From the NCBI RefSeq assembly GCF_018448905.1, contig NZ_RCWA01000004.1:62001-126000 (forward strand): 64,000 bases of DNA. The letters run 5' to 3'. The notes below the pieces were generated by a model. That model made no database searches. It saw nothing but the letters and a program-made list of their open reading frames with translations, and was not told the DNA's origin. Below, one piece after another: positions 31,255-42,895 of this stretch. Made by a program: the position numbers and the translations under genes. How positions within the stretch are numbered: the first letter of the stretch is position 1; every line of letters starts with the position of its first letter. The DNA comes from Photorhabdus heterorhabditis. Lineage in GTDB: Bacteria; Pseudomonadota; Gammaproteobacteria; Enterobacterales; Enterobacteriaceae.

Positions 31255-31330
31255 TTTTGCACTGTTTACAGCAAAACTCCGCTGTTGTTACTGTAGCCTT
31301 TAAAAACTACAGCTTTCGTTAAAAGGGTTG

Positions 31331-31618
31331 TTAATGTTGTCTGAGTTTGTCTTTATGTTTGGTTAGCTGACGAGCTAGTTTGTCGACCAGTCCATCAATT
31401 GCTGCATACATATCCTCATGTTCTGAGGATGCGTGCAACTCACCTCCGTTAATATGTACAGTAGCCTCAGCGATTTGTTGCACCTTTTCCACCCGGAGGA
31501 TTACCTGAGTCAGGTTGATCCTGTCGAAATATTGATCCAGCTTGCTGCATTTTGCAGTGATAATGTCGCGTAATGCATCAGTAATTTCAATATTGTGGCC
31601 AGTTATTTTGAGTTGCAT
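31331..31618 (-). CDS. hpf: Ribosome hibernation promoting factor
   Basis: 95-residue short-form HPF/YfiA family protein (MQLKITGHNIEITDALR). It binds the 30S decoding region in stationary phase and favours 100S dimers. The last gene before it is rpoN, with a 23-bp gap, the standard order. Confidence 0.96.
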   Translation of the reverse strand: MQLKITGHNIEITDALRDIITAKCSKLDQYFDRINLTQVILRVEKVQQIAEATVHINGGELHASSEHEDMYAAIDGLVDKLARQLTKHKDKLRQH

Positions 31619-31641
31619 ATTGTCTTCCTTATCTGTTCATT

Positions 31642-33081
31642 TCAAACCAGACGCTTACGTTGGTTTGATGGCGGAATGGATAACGACTCTCGATATTTTG
31701 CGACAGTCCGTCGGGCAACTACGATGCCTTGGTCGGTCAGCATGCTCGTCAGTTTGCTGTCACTTAATGGTTTGGCGGGGTTTTCCGCTGCTACCAGTTT
31801 TTTCACCAAAGCCCGTATTGCAGTTGAAGAGGCTTCGCCCCCACTTTCTGTATTAACATGGCTGGAGAAAAAATACTTCAATTCAAAAATACCACGCGGA
31901 CTGTGCAGGAATTTCTGGGTAGTCACCCTAGAAATGGTAGATTCATGCATATCAACCTGGAAAGCAATGTCTGCCAGAACCATAGGTTTCATATGTTCTT
32001 CGCCATGTTCGAAAAATTCCTGTTGCTGCTCTACAATGCAACGCGTAACTTTTAGTAGGGTGTCATTTCGGCTTTCCAGACTTTTGATAAGCCACTTCGC
32101 TTCCTGTAAGTTATTGCGGATAAACTGGCAATCACTTTCATTGCGTGTATGTTGTCCAAGTTCCGCATAATGCTGATTGATGCGTAAACGAGGAGTGTTA
32201 TCTGCGTTCAGTTCTACTTGCCAGTATTCACTTTCTTTTCGAACTAACACATCAGGGATGACATACTGCGATTCACCCGTATTTACCGCCAGACCAGGTC
32301 TTGGTTCAAGTGACTGAATTAAATTTATGACTTCTTTCAGTGTATCTTCTTTCAGGCGACTAAGGCGGATTAAATTACGGAAATCCCGATGACCCAGCAA
32401 CTCCAGATGTTCGCAGACGATCAATTTTGCTTCTTGCAGATAAGGTGTTTCTGGTGGGAACATTGATAGCTGGATCAGAAGGCAATCTTTTAGATCACGG
32501 GCCGCGACACCTATAGGATCAAAATGCTGTACCCGTTTTAGCACGGTTTCTACTTCTGCCAAAGTGAGTTGATTGTCACCAATACTAGCAAGAATATCTT
32601 CCAGTGGCACAGTGAGATAACCTGTATCATCTATGGCGTCAATAATTGATGTGGCAATGGCGGCATCTGTTTCCGTGAATGGAGTCAGCTCTGCTTGCCA
32701 CATCAAATAGTCTTGTAGGGTTTGAGTTGTCTCGCCTTGGTAAAGTGGCAATTCATCAGCACTATAGTCATTACGTGTACCAGAAGGCGTTCCGGCTGTG
32801 TAAATCTCATCCCAGCTTGCATCTAGTGGTAGCTCGTCTGGCATATCCTTTTGTTGCAGGGCATCAAGCGTATCCATAGCTTCAGTTTCGTTGTCAGGAG
32901 ATTCCTGACTGCCGATTTCCTGGTACTCTTCATCCTGTTCAAGCAAAGGGTTCATTTCTAACGCTTGTTGTATTTCCTGTTGCAGCTCAAGCGTAGAAAG
33001 TTGCAACAAACGAATGGCTTGTTGAAGCTGTGGTGTTATTGCCAGTTGCTGACTAAGCCTGAGTTGCAAACTTTGCTTCAT
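31642..33081 (-). CDS. rpoN: RNA polymerase sigma-54 factor
   Basis: 479 residues. Gln/Leu-rich region I (residues 1-50) binds enhancer-binding proteins, region II is acidic (about 50-115), then come a core-binding domain, a helix-turn-helix and the RpoN box [10 protein letters not shown] near residue 456. It directs nitrogen, motility and stress promoters that need activator ATPases. It follows lptB by 27 bp. Confidence 0.98.
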   Translation of the reverse strand: MKQSLQLRLSQQLAITPQLQQAIRLLQLSTLELQQEIQQALEMNPLLEQDEEYQEIGSQESPDNETEAMDTLDALQQKDMPDELPLDASWDEIYTAGTPSGTRNDYSADELPLYQGETTQTLQDYLMWQAELTPFTETDAAIATSIIDAIDDTGYLTVPLEDILASIGDNQLTLAEVETVLKRVQHFDPIGVAARDLKDCLLIQLSMFPPETPYLQEAKLIVCEHLELLGHRDFRNLIRLSRLKEDTLKEVINLIQSLEPRPGLAVNTGESQYVIPDVLVRKESEYWQVELNADNTPRLRINQHYAELGQHTRNESDCQFIRNNLQEAKWLIKSLESRNDTLLKVTRCIVEQQQEFFEHGEEHMKPMVLADIAFQVDMHESTISRVTTQKFLHSPRGIFELKYFFSSHVNTESGGEASSTAIRALVKKLVAAENPAKPLSDSKLTSMLTDQGIVVARRTVAKYRESLSIPPSNQRKRLV

Positions 33082-33108
33082 AGAATTATTTCAATTCTCC
33101 TGGCTGAA

Positions 33109-33834
33109 TTAGAGCCGGAAACCTTCGCCTAAGTAAACACGCTTCACCTGTTCATTACTAAGGATGTCATTAGGTGTGCCATGAGCAATCAGATGCCCTT
33201 GGCTAACAATATAAGCACGCTCACATACATCCAATGTTTCACGGACGTTATGGTCTGTGATAAGAACGCCTAGTCCATAATCTCTCAAATGCTGAATGAT
33301 CTTTTTGATATCGATAACTGAGATGGGATCTACGCCTGCAAAGGGTTCATCCAGTAAAATAAATTTAGGATTGGCTGCTAGCGCACGGGCAATTTCTACA
33401 CGGCGACGTTCACCGCCGGATAGTGATTGACCAAGGTTGTCACGGAGATGGCTGATATGGAACTCTTCCATTAGCTCTTCGGCACGTTCTTTCCGCTGTT
33501 CCTGAGTTAGATCCTTGCGGATTTCCAATACGGCCATCAGATTGTCGAAGACGCTCAGACGGCGGAAAATTGAAGCTTCCTGAGGTAAATAACCAATACC
33601 ACGGCGTGCCCGCTCGTGAAGTGGCAGTAAGCTGATATCTTCATTATCAATGGTAATGGTTCCGGTATCCCGTGAAACAATCCCCACGACCATATAAAAA
33701 GTTGTGGTTTTCCCAGCACCGTTGGGCCCAAGCAGGCCAACAATTTCACCGGAGTTCACGTTCAGGCTGACATTTTCAACGACCTTACGGCCTTTATAAG
33801 CTTTTGCCAGGTTTTCTGCGTTTAGTGTTGCCAT
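33109..33834 (-). CDS. lptB: LPS export ABC transporter ATPase LptB
   Basis: 241-residue ATPase. Walker [10 protein letters not shown], signature [15 protein letters not shown], and Walker [14 protein letters not shown] are all intact. With LptF/LptG it powers extraction of LPS from the inner membrane and pushes it along LptC-LptA-LptD. It lies 9 bp after lptA. Confidence 0.98.
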   Translation of the reverse strand: MATLNAENLAKAYKGRKVVENVSLNVNSGEIVGLLGPNGAGKTTTFYMVVGIVSRDTGTITIDNEDISLLPLHERARRGIGYLPQEASIFRRLSVFDNLMAVLEIRKDLTQEQRKERAEELMEEFHISHLRDNLGQSLSGGERRRVEIARALAANPKFILLDEPFAGVDPISVIDIKKIIQHLRDYGLGVLITDHNVRETLDVCERAYIVSQGHLIAHGTPNDILSNEQVKRVYLGEGFRL

Positions 33835-33843
33835 ATATTATCG

Positions 33844-34389
33844 TTATTTACTCTTGTTGTTAGCCCCAGGGCCTTCTTCCTGTAACTGAGAAGGTAACAG
33901 GACGGTTGTCACTCGTTTACCTTTGTCACTGAATGCTTCCATTTGCTGGGTTGGCACCAAATAGGTGATCCGGTCGCCTTTTATATTGCTGTTCAACTGT
34001 TCCAGATAGGCGTTGCCAGTCAGTGTAACCAGCTCTTTATCCATTTCGTAGCGCATTTTTGCACCGCGGCCTTTGATTGGTTTGCCGTTATCCTGTAACT
34101 GATAGAAAGTTACAGGATTACCGAATGCCTCAATAATCATTTTTTTAGAATCACCATTCGGGCGGGTTATAACGACTTTGTCGGCGTGGATATCAATAGA
34201 GCCCTGTTTAACGATCACATTTTCTGTAAATGTGGCAGTGTTTCCTGTCATGTCAAGGGATTGCTTGTCAGAATCAATATAAATTGGTTTCTGGGTGTCA
34301 TCTTTTAGTGCTAATGCGGGAAGGCTGACCACAAAAATAGCACTGGCAATAAAAGCATTACGGATTCTGTTGTTCATGTTGGATTTCAT
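33844..34389 (-). CDS. lptA: Periplasmic LPS-transport bridge protein LptA
   Basis: Soluble periplasmic beta-jellyroll protein that polymerises between LptC and LptD. A signal peptide ends at SLPALA, followed by the OstA-type core (SDKQSLDMTGNTATF, VIVKQGSIDIHADKV). The start was chosen at 34389 (MKSNMNN); a TTG at 34410 and an ATG at 34377 are alternatives. The gene overlaps lptC by 32 bp. Confidence 0.93.
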   Translation of the reverse strand: MKSNMNNRIRNAFIASAIFVVSLPALALKDDTQKPIYIDSDKQSLDMTGNTATFTENVIVKQGSIDIHADKVVITRPNGDSKKMIIEAFGNPVTFYQLQDNGKPIKGRGAKMRYEMDKELVTLTGNAYLEQLNSNIKGDRITYLVPTQQMEAFSDKGKRVTTVLLPSQLQEEGPGANNKSK

Positions 34390-34936
34390 AGTAGGTGTTA
34401 ACCTTTTCAATCAGTTCAGCGGTTTTGTTCCGCAGATTGCCACGCATTTTCATTCCTACGGATTTCAGCCCTACACCGATAAGTGTGACCTGATCATCGG
34501 ATGAGACATCCTGGGTTACCAGGTTGACGACAGCATTCTCTGTAGTAATACGTTGTAATTGTGACGTATCAGTCAGGCTGTCAACTTGCACATCTCCGTA
34601 AAGATAGAGCATTTTATCATTAGTCAATTTTGCTTTGTTAGAACGTACTGTCCATGTAGCAATGGCATTTGAATCATATGTAATTAATACTGGTTTGGTA
34701 AACCAGGTGATTTTTGGCTCAGCATAATTCTGGACATCATCAGAGACCAGTTTATATGTCAGCTTACCAGTAGGATCATAAACAAAGGTTATGGTTTCCT
34801 GACTTTGATATGTCGGCTGGTTGTTATCTGCGGCAGAAGACGGTTCAGTCTCGTCTGAGTCAGATAAGTTCCAGCCAATTAGAGCCATGGTGATTAGTGC
34901 TAGTATTATAGCCAACCCGGATTTGATTTTACCCAT
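34358..34936 (-). CDS. lptC: LPS export protein LptC
   Basis: 192-residue bitopic inner-membrane protein. One N-terminal helix (about residues 7-24) precedes a periplasmic jellyroll that receives LPS from LptB2FG. It is cotranscribed with kdsC upstream (17-bp gap) and lptA downstream. The linker just after the helix is acidic and Ser-rich (DSDETEPSSAADN). Confidence 0.95.
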   Translation of the reverse strand: MGKIKSGLAIILALITMALIGWNLSDSDETEPSSAADNNQPTYQSQETITFVYDPTGKLTYKLVSDDVQNYAEPKITWFTKPVLITYDSNAIATWTVRSNKAKLTNDKMLYLYGDVQVDSLTDTSQLQRITTENAVVNLVTQDVSSDDQVTLIGVGLKSVGMKMRGNLRNKTAELIEKVNTYYEIQHEQQNP

Positions 34937-34953
34937 TCTTGTTTCGCTTCAAC

Positions 34954-35517
34954 CTATATTGATAATCCTTTGGCATCTTCCAGCTTATTCTGAGCGAAAA
35001 GCACCAAATCACAAAGTTCTCTTACTGCACCGCGACCACCTGCAATTTGGGTGACATAATGTGCTTTTGGTAATAGCAATGGATGTGCATCTGCCACAGC
35101 GACAGATAAACCCACTTGTTTCATGACTGGCCAGTCAATCAAATCATCACCGATGTAAGCAACCTGTTCTGGTTTTAATCCCAGTTTATCTAACAGTTCT
35201 CTATACGCCAAAGCCTTATCACTCTGTCCCTGGTAAAGATGTGTAATGCCTAGCGTGTTTGCTCGATCTTCCAGCAATTTAGCCTTACGACCAGTGATAA
35301 TAGCGACTTCAATTCCTGAAGTAATTAAGCAGCGAATCCCGTAACCGTCACGAACATTAAACGCTTTTAATTCTTCACCATTGTTTCCCATATATACCAG
35401 GCCATCTGACATGACACCATCAACGTCACAAATCAGCAGGCGGATTTTACTGGCTTTTTCAATAATGTCTTTATTTACTGGGCCATAACAGGTGTCCAGA
35501 TAAACTAATTGGCTCAT
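34954..35517 (-). CDS. kdsC: 3-deoxy-manno-octulosonate-8-phosphatase
   Basis: 187-residue HAD-family phosphatase that frees Kdo from Kdo-8-phosphate for lipid A inner core. The catalytic motif is ICDVDGVMSDG with D31 and D33; the second and third HAD motifs (IITGRKAK, YIGDDLIDWPVM) follow. It works as a tetramer without a cap domain. It lies 17 bp downstream of kdsD. Confidence 0.97.
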   Translation of the reverse strand: MSQLVYLDTCYGPVNKDIIEKASKIRLLICDVDGVMSDGLVYMGNNGEELKAFNVRDGYGIRCLITSGIEVAIITGRKAKLLEDRANTLGITHLYQGQSDKALAYRELLDKLGLKPEQVAYIGDDLIDWPVMKQVGLSVAVADAHPLLLPKAHYVTQIAGGRGAVRELCDLVLFAQNKLEDAKGLSI

Positions 35518-35534
35518 TAAAACGTTCTCATAGG

Positions 35535-36503
35535 TTAAACCACACCGGCTTGTAAAAGGTCATGCATATGTAATACACCCAGCAATTTATTTCCCTCTGT
35601 AACCAATAGAGAAGTGATATGACGTGATTGCATTAAGTTTAATGCATCAACTGCAAGGGCATTAGGCTTTATACGGACCCCACCCGCAGTCATAACATCT
35701 GAAATTTTGACGTTGTACAAATCAATTCCCATATCAAAAACGCGGCGCAAGTCACCATCGGTAAAAATACCATCAATATACATATTTTCATCACAAATAA
35801 CTGTCATACCCAATTTTTTGCGGGTAATTTCAACTAGTGCTTCACGTAAGGAGGAATCCCGGTTAATTCTTGGGATATCTTCGCCGGTATTCATTAAATC
35901 ACTTACCAGTAGTAGAAGCTTACGTCCAAGTGTGCCGCCAGGATGTGATAGTGCGAAATCTTCAGCGGTAAAACCACGAGCCTGAAGCAATGCGACAGCT
36001 AAAGCATCTCCCATCACCAATGTTGCAGTGGTACTCGTCGTTGGAGCCAAGCCTAGCGGACAGGCTTCTTGTGGAACTTTGATACATAGATGGATATTTG
36101 CGGCTTTTCCCATGCTGCTGTTGTGATTGTTAGTCATACAGATAAGAGGAATTTTTTGGCGTTTTAGTGCAGGGATAAGTGACAAAATTTCATTGGATTC
36201 GCCAGAATTTGAGATTGCCAGAACAATATCTTTAGGGGTAATCATACCGAGATCACCGTGGCTGGCTTCCCCTGGATGAACAAAAAAGGAAGGTGTGCCG
36301 GTACTGGCGAAAGTTGCGGCAATTTTACATCCGATATGACCGGATTTACCCATCCCCATGATAATAATCTTACCTTCACAGTTGAACATTAGTTCACAGG
36401 TACGAGTGAAATCTTCATTTATGTATTGTTCGAGTTCTGCTAACCCATCACGCTCTATGTGTAATACTTTCTTACCCGCTTGTTGAAAATCAAATCTAGG
36501 CAT
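35535..36503 (-). CDS. kdsD: Arabinose-5-phosphate isomerase
   Basis: 322 residues. An N-terminal SIS sugar-isomerase domain (about 1-190, with GMGKSGHIGCKIAATF and SNSGESNEI) is followed by two CBS domains (about 205-322). It makes arabinose-5-phosphate, the first committed precursor of Kdo. It heads the kdsD-kdsC-lptCAB part, 23 bp after yrbG. Confidence 0.97.
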   Translation of the reverse strand: MPRFDFQQAGKKVLHIERDGLAELEQYINEDFTRTCELMFNCEGKIIIMGMGKSGHIGCKIAATFASTGTPSFFVHPGEASHGDLGMITPKDIVLAISNSGESNEILSLIPALKRQKIPLICMTNNHNSSMGKAANIHLCIKVPQEACPLGLAPTTSTTATLVMGDALAVALLQARGFTAEDFALSHPGGTLGRKLLLLVSDLMNTGEDIPRINRDSSLREALVEITRKKLGMTVICDENMYIDGIFTDGDLRRVFDMGIDLYNVKISDVMTAGGVRIKPNALAVDALNLMQSRHITSLLVTEGNKLLGVLHMHDLLQAGVV

Positions 36504-36526
36504 TTCTTTTTCCTACTCACTTGTGT

Positions 36527-37501
36527 TTATTCAATGCTGTAATTGGAAATAAACAGTATGACAAAATAAGCAATAAAACAGCTTAATAACAGAACACCTT
36601 TCACCCGGTTTAACCGGTGTTTACGACCCAGACAAAATGCAGTAAATATTATGCTGGCTATCATCATTACCCAAAAATCACGATGGAAAGATTCAGGGGA
36701 AATGGCTGCTGGTGAGAGTAATGCGGGAAGACCCAGAACAATTGATATATTGAATATATTCGAGCTGATAATATTCCCGAATGCAATATCATCTTCCCCT
36801 TTGAATGCTGCTGCAATAGAGGTTGCTAATTCTGGTAGGCTGGTACCGACTGCAAGCACAGTAAGTCCGATAACTAATTCACTAATGCCGTAAATACGAG
36901 CAATAACAGTTGCATTGTCAATCACCATTCGGGTCGCCATAGGCAAAATAATGAGTCCTAGCAGTATCCATAGCAAGGCAATATGCTTATTGCCCTCTAT
37001 TGGTAATTCGGAAGTCTGCTCTTGAGTGTAAATATCAGTTTCAGCACGGTGTGGCAGTGTAGCCATTTTTATCATCAGTAAAATACACGCTATAGCAGAA
37101 ATCAATAATACCAGTCCATCCATCCGGCTAAGGTAATTATCACTTATCAAATAACCACAGAAAGCGGTGATCAACAGCATCAGAGGCAGTTCCTGCCGCA
37201 GAATATCTGATTTTACTTCCATTGGACGAATAAGTGCAGCGGCACCGGCTATCAGTAACAGGTTGGTAATGTTGGAACCAATGACATTACCAATTGCCAT
37301 ATCAGGTTGACCATCCAGCATGGCAGTAACTGAAACCATTAATTCTGGCAGAGAAGTTCCAATGCCGACTATCGTCATACCAATAATAAATGGGGGCAGG
37401 CCCAGTGTACGAGCAAAAATTGCAGCACCATATACTAATCTATCGGAACCATATACTAGTAAAATCAACCCAGCAATTAAGAGTAAAAAGGTTATAAACA
37501 T
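36527..37501 (-). CDS. yrbG: Calcium/sodium antiporter YrbG
   Basis: 324-residue CaCA-family antiporter with two homologous halves. Each half carries an alpha-repeat of the form VGIGTSLPELMVS (first) and VGTSLPELATSIAAA (second), about ten membrane segments in all. It heads the leftward kds-lpt-rpoN block and is divergent from mlaF; the shared spacer 37502-37730 must hold both promoters. Confidence 0.94.
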   Translation of the reverse strand: MFITFLLLIAGLILLVYGSDRLVYGAAIFARTLGLPPFIIGMTIVGIGTSLPELMVSVTAMLDGQPDMAIGNVIGSNITNLLLIAGAAALIRPMEVKSDILRQELPLMLLITAFCGYLISDNYLSRMDGLVLLISAIACILLMIKMATLPHRAETDIYTQEQTSELPIEGNKHIALLWILLGLIILPMATRMVIDNATVIARIYGISELVIGLTVLAVGTSLPELATSIAAAFKGEDDIAFGNIISSNIFNISIVLGLPALLSPAAISPESFHRDFWVMMIASIIFTAFCLGRKHRLNRVKGVLLLSCFIAYFVILFISNYSIE

Positions 37502-37730
37502 GAAGCCGCCCTTATAAGGTATATTCCGGATTTAATGTTAACGTTGGTTGATTTTTTAAACAAAAATTGTTTGTTCAGTTAGATGAGGTATATTCTGACG
37601 GCGGCGGGTAGAAAAGTAAAATTTGTCACAACTTTAGTGGCGAAAACTCTCCAGTTTTTTTGTAGTATATGTGATTAATATGTAAATCAAATTATAGAGC
37701 CAGTTTATTAACCGTTAAGGGCTATTAATA

Positions 37731-38534
37731 ATGAGTCAACAAACAGCAAATCTCATCGAGATCCGAGGTATGTATTTTACCCGTGGTAACCGTTCGATTT
37801 TTGCTGATATTAATCTGGCTGTGCCCAGAGGAAAAATCACGGCAATTATGGGGCCTTCTGGAATAGGGAAAACAACACTATTACGGTTGATTGGTGGTCA
37901 GCTACGTCCTGATCGGGGAGAAATCTGGTTTGATGGGGATAATATTCCTGCTTTGTCCCGTCCTCGTTTATATACTGCCCGTAAGAAGATGAGTATGTTG
38001 TTTCAGTCAGGGGCATTATTCACTGATCTAAATGTTTTTGATAACGTCGCTTTTCCTCTACGTGAACATACGACTCTGCCTGAAGAGATCATCCATACTA
38101 CCGTGATGATGAAACTGGAAGCCGTTGGGTTACGCGGCGCTGCAAATCTGATGCCTTCCGAACTTTCCGGTGGTATGGCAAGACGTGCTGCTTTGGCTCG
38201 TGCTATTGCCCTTGATCCTGATTTGATTATGTTTGATGAACCTTTTGTTGGTCAGGACCCGATTACCATGGGTGTTTTGGTGAAACTAATTGATGAACTG
38301 AATAAAGCACTTGGCGTCACCTGTGTGGTTGTTTCCCATGATGTGCCGGAAGTTCTGAGCATTGCAGATTATGCTTATATTATTGCTGAACAGCAGATTA
38401 TTGCTGAAGGTACGGCTCAACAGTTGCAGATTAATTCTGATCAGCGGGTACGGCAATTTCTTGATGGTATTGCTGATGGGCCGGTACCTTTCCGGTTTCC
38501 GGCAGGGGATTATAAAACTGAGTTATTAGGATAA
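37731..38534 (+). CDS. mlaF: Phospholipid ABC transporter ATPase MlaF
   Basis: 267-residue ATPase of the MlaFEDB complex that maintains outer-membrane lipid asymmetry. Walker [10 protein letters not shown], signature [11 protein letters not shown] and Walker [14 protein letters not shown]. First gene of mlaFEDCB; mlaE follows after 4 bp. Confidence 0.97.
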   Translation: MSQQTANLIEIRGMYFTRGNRSIFADINLAVPRGKITAIMGPSGIGKTTLLRLIGGQLRPDRGEIWFDGDNIPALSRPRLYTARKKMSMLFQSGALFTDLNVFDNVAFPLREHTTLPEEIIHTTVMMKLEAVGLRGAANLMPSELSGGMARRAALARAIALDPDLIMFDEPFVGQDPITMGVLVKLIDELNKALGVTCVVVSHDVPEVLSIADYAYIIAEQQIIAEGTAQQLQINSDQRVRQFLDGIADGPVPFRFPAGDYKTELLG

Positions 38535-38538
38535 TGGG

Positions 38539-39327
38539 ATGTTAATGTTAACACAGGCGCTGGCGGCACTTGGCAGGCGGGCTATTGAGGTATTTGCCTC
38601 TTTTGGTCGTGCAGGTTTTATGCTTTTTAGCGCGATAATTGGCAGACCAGAACCTGCCAGACAATGGTCATTGCTGCGACAACAACTTTTCAGTGTGGGC
38701 GTTCAGTCATTATTAATTATCGTGGTTTCAGGGTTGTTTATTGGCATGGTGCTCGGCCTACAGGGATATCTGGTACTGACAACATACAGTGCAGAAGCCA
38801 GTCTTGGTATGATGGTAGCGGTATCTCTGTTGCGTGAATTGGGGCCAGTTGTGACGGCCCTGTTGTTTGCAGGTCGTGCAGGGTCAGCCCTGACCGCCGA
38901 AATAGGTTTGATGAAAGCCACGGAACAAATTTCCAGTTTGGAGATGATGGCGATAGATCCATTGCGGCGTGTGATAGCCCCACGTTTTTGGGCTGGGTTT
39001 ATCAGTATGCCGCTATTGTCCTTGATTTTTGTGGCTGTAGGTATCTGGGGGGGGGCGATAGTTGGTGTTGACTGGAAGGGGATCGACAGTGGTTTCTTCT
39101 GGTCTTCAATGCAGTCTGCTATAGAGTGGCAAAAAGATTTACTTAACTGTTTTATTAAAAGTGTTGTTTTCGCCATTACTGTGACCTGGATTGCTTTATT
39201 TAATGGTTATGATGCGATCCCTACCTCAGAAGGGATAAGCCGCGCAACGACCAGAACGGTGGTTCATGCGTCGTTAGCAGTTTTAGGTTTAGATTTTGTG
39301 CTGACAGCACTTATGTTTGGGAATTAA
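38539..39327 (+). CDS. mlaE: Phospholipid ABC transporter permease MlaE
   Basis: 262-residue permease with five or six membrane helices and the conserved [20 protein letters not shown] coupling region. ATG 38539 has AGGA at 7 bases; an inner ATG at 38545 would align with E. coli. Its stop lies 4 bp before the mlaD start. Confidence 0.96.
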   Translation: MLMLTQALAALGRRAIEVFASFGRAGFMLFSAIIGRPEPARQWSLLRQQLFSVGVQSLLIIVVSGLFIGMVLGLQGYLVLTTYSAEASLGMMVAVSLLRELGPVVTALLFAGRAGSALTAEIGLMKATEQISSLEMMAIDPLRRVIAPRFWAGFISMPLLSLIFVAVGIWGGAIVGVDWKGIDSGFFWSSMQSAIEWQKDLLNCFIKSVVFAITVTWIALFNGYDAIPTSEGISRATTRTVVHASLAVLGLDFVLTALMFGN

Positions 39328-39331
39328 TTCA

Positions 39332-39838
39332 ATGCAAAGCAAGAAAAGTGAAATTTGGGTTGGATTTTTTATCTTGATTGCACTGGCTGCAATCGTCTTT
39401 TTATGTCTTAAAGTGGCAGACATTAAATCGGTAGGTAACCAGCCAACTTACCGCTTATACGCAACTTTTGACAATATTGGTGGTCTGAAAGTGCGCTCAC
39501 CGATAAAAATTGGTGGTGTGGTGGTTGGCCGTGTTGCAAGTATTTCTCTTGATGAAAAAACTTATACGCCGCAAGTGGCACTGGATATTATGAAGCAATA
39601 TAACCGTATCCCTGATACGAGTTCTCTTTCTATCCGTACTTCTGGTTTATTAGGTGAACAATATATTGCTTTGAATGTAGGGTTTGAAGATCCAGATATG
39701 GATACTGGGATTCTGAAAGAGGGTGATCGCGTGCAAGATACCAAATCAGCAATGGTACTTGAGGATCTTATCGGTCAATTCTTGTATAAGAGCGGCGATA
39801 ATACCCAGAGTGGGGCAGAGCACACTCCGACACCATAG
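39332..39838 (+). CDS. mlaD: Phospholipid-transport substrate-binding protein MlaD
   Basis: 168-residue MCE-domain protein anchored by one N-terminal helix (about residues 8-27); forms the hexameric ring on MlaE. The MCE core has YATFDNIGGLKVRSPIKIGG and IRTSGLLGEQYIAL. The start at MQSKKSEIW matches E. coli; five extra codons are open upstream. The C-terminal tail is shorter than in E. coli. Confidence 0.96.
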   Translation: MQSKKSEIWVGFFILIALAAIVFLCLKVADIKSVGNQPTYRLYATFDNIGGLKVRSPIKIGGVVVGRVASISLDEKTYTPQVALDIMKQYNRIPDTSSLSIRTSGLLGEQYIALNVGFEDPDMDTGILKEGDRVQDTKSAMVLEDLIGQFLYKSGDNTQSGAEHTPTP

Positions 39839-39871
39839 CCAGCAACTGAGTATCATTAAGAGGAACTAATT

Positions 39872-40504
39872 ATGTTGAAGAAATTATTAATGGTGGCGTT
39901 GTTGATTATTGCGCCATTAGCGAGTGCAGCCGTTGATCAGACGAATCCTTATAAGTTGATGCAGGATGCGGCAGAAAAGACTTTTACTCGTTTGAAAAAC
40001 AGTCAGTCACAAATTCGTCAAAATCCAGATTACTTGCGCCAAGTGGTGAAGGAAGAATTACTGCCATATGTTCATATCAAGTACGCAGGGGCATTGGTTC
40101 TAGGGAGCTATTATAAAGATACGACGCCAGCACAACGCGAGGCTTATTTTACCGCATTTGAATCCTATCTTGAGCAGGCTTATGGGCAGGCTCTGGCAAT
40201 GTATCATGATCAAACTTATCAGATTGGCCCTGAGAAACCGTTGGGAGATAACAATATTATTGCTATTCGTGTCACTATCCTTGATCAGAATGGCCGCCCT
40301 CCTATCCGCCTTGATTTTCAGTGGCGTAAAAACAGCAAAACGGGTCACTGGCAGGCATACGATATGATTGCTGAAGGTGTCAGTATGATTACAACCAAGC
40401 AGAGTGAATGGGTTTCTATCTTGCGTCAACAAGGTATAGATGGTTTAACTAAGCAGCTTGAAATTAGCGCTCGTCAGCCAATCACTCTGGAAGAGAAAAA
40501 GTGA
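39872..40504 (+). CDS. mlaC: Periplasmic phospholipid-binding protein MlaC
   Basis: 210-residue periplasmic shuttle between MlaA-OmpC and MlaD. The signal peptide probably ends after PLASA (about residue 22), followed by the Tol-Tgt2 fold with [13 protein letters not shown] and [12 protein letters not shown]. It lies 33 bp after mlaD and one base before mlaB. Confidence 0.96.
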   Translation: MLKKLLMVALLIIAPLASAAVDQTNPYKLMQDAAEKTFTRLKNSQSQIRQNPDYLRQVVKEELLPYVHIKYAGALVLGSYYKDTTPAQREAYFTAFESYLEQAYGQALAMYHDQTYQIGPEKPLGDNNIIAIRVTILDQNGRPPIRLDFQWRKNSKTGHWQAYDMIAEGVSMITTKQSEWVSILRQQGIDGLTKQLEISARQPITLEEKK

Positions 40505-40505
40505 G

Positions 40506-40802
40506 ATGAATGAAAGTCTGAGCTGGGAAAAAGCAGGACAGACATTGATTCTCAAAGGTATTTTGGATCGTGACCGTTTGCTTCCTCTTTGGCAGCAAAA
40601 GGAAAAGTTATTGACCGATATCAACTGTATCAATGTGTCACAGCTTGAGCATGTGGATTCTACTGGGTTAGCTCTTTTAGTCCGTTTTAAACACTATATG
40701 CAAAAAGAGGAAGGGACTGAATTGCTCTTTTCTGGCATTAGTGAACGGTTTAGTACCCTGATTATGCTTTACGATTTGCAGGAAATTATCATTGATGGCT
40801 AG
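40506..40802 (+). CDS. mlaB: STAS-domain protein MlaB
   Basis: 98-residue cytoplasmic STAS protein that binds MlaF and is needed for transporter assembly and activity. The characteristic loop is LEHVDSTGLALLVRFK. The start MNESLSWEK follows the mlaC stop by one base; a longer frame inside mlaC is not supported. Last gene of the mla operon. Confidence 0.93.
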   Translation: MNESLSWEKAGQTLILKGILDRDRLLPLWQQKEKLLTDINCINVSQLEHVDSTGLALLVRFKHYMQKEEGTELLFSGISERFSTLIMLYDLQEIIIDG

Positions 40803-40827
40803 CCGATATTCTCAGTAATTATCTGTA

Positions 40828-40954
40828 TATACCCAATAGATTTCAAGTTGCAGTGTGGCGGCAAGAGAACGCATCCCCAGGAGCATAGATAACGATATGA
40901 CTGGGGTGCGTGAGTGCAGCCAACAAAGAGGCAACTTGAAAGATAACAGGTATA
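40828..40954. repeat. ERIC element, diverged full-length copy
   Basis: 127 bp from TATACCCAATAG to ACAGGTATA. It differs from the other copies in several stem positions (for example CAGTGTGGCGGCAAG and CATCCCCAGGAG). It starts 25 bp after mlaB. Confidence 0.88.
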
Positions 40955-41047
40955 ATCAGCACCCTTGTAAGCAGAAATGTTACAAGGACGTTTTCATGTT
41001 TAAGAGTAAGTCGGATTCTATTAGGATAGATGACTGTCTATTACTAT

Positions 41048-41174
41048 TATACCCAATGGATTTCAAGATGGATCGCGACGGCAAGGGAGCGAATCTCCGG
41101 GAGCATAGATAACGATGTGACCGGGGTGAGTGAGAGCAGCCAACCAAGAGGCAACTTGAAAGATAACGGGTATA
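41048..41174. repeat. ERIC element, full length, same orientation as its neighbour
   Basis: 127 bp, close to consensus. Together with the copy ending at 40954 it forms a direct pair only 93 bp apart between mlaB and ibaG. It ends 25 bp before the ibaG start and so lies at the ibaG-murA transcript leader. Confidence 0.93.
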
Positions 41175-41199
41175 TTTCTAACTACAGAATTGAGCAATT

Positions 41200-41454
41200 A
41201 TGGATACTAATGAGATTAAACAAGTGCTGATGGACAAATTAGCACTAGATGAAGTCATTGTTAGCGGAGATGGCAGCCATTTCCAGGTTATTGTTGTTGG
41301 TGAAATGTTCGTTGGTATGAGCCGGGTAAAACAGCAACAAGCTGTTTATGCACCTTTGATGGAATACATTGCTGATAATCGTATTCATGCCCTGTCAATC
41401 AAAGCTTATACACCGGATGATTGGAAAAAAGATCGCAAGCTCAACGGTTTTTAA
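41200..41454 (+). CDS. ibaG: BolA-family iron-sulfur protein IbaG
   Basis: 84-residue BolA-type protein that pairs with monothiol glutaredoxin and binds an Fe-S cluster; linked in E. coli to acid stress. The motif [20 protein letters not shown] contains the conserved His. It directly precedes murA (51 bp), the standard order. Confidence 0.95.
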   Translation: MDTNEIKQVLMDKLALDEVIVSGDGSHFQVIVVGEMFVGMSRVKQQQAVYAPLMEYIADNRIHALSIKAYTPDDWKKDRKLNGF

Positions 41455-41499
41455 CGCTGTTTGCCTCGCTGCGAACGACAAATTATATAAAGAGAGTAG

Positions 41500-42771
<1,272 letters not shown>

Positions 42772-42829
42772 TTTTGTTTCCTTATATTGGAAACAGGAAG
42801 CACTGTAGTCTTAGCAAAATCCGCCGTAA

Positions 42830-42850
42830 ACCCTCGCCTAATGCGAGGGT
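42830..42850. terminator. Hairpin between convergent murA and dkgA
   Basis: 8-bp perfect stem ACCCTCGC/GCGAGGGT with a 5-base loop, 58 bp beyond the murA stop. There is no U-run on the plus strand and only TTT on the minus strand, so it is a weak or factor-assisted terminator at best. Confidence 0.5.
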
Positions 42851-42895
42851 GTCGCAAAAGATCAATATCTCTTATTACGCGTGCAAATTTTGGCA

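Noticed and set aside
40828-41174. Two close palindromic repeats considered as the start of a CRISPR array
   Set aside because: They are 127-bp ERIC elements 93 bp apart, with no short regular repeat-spacer pattern.
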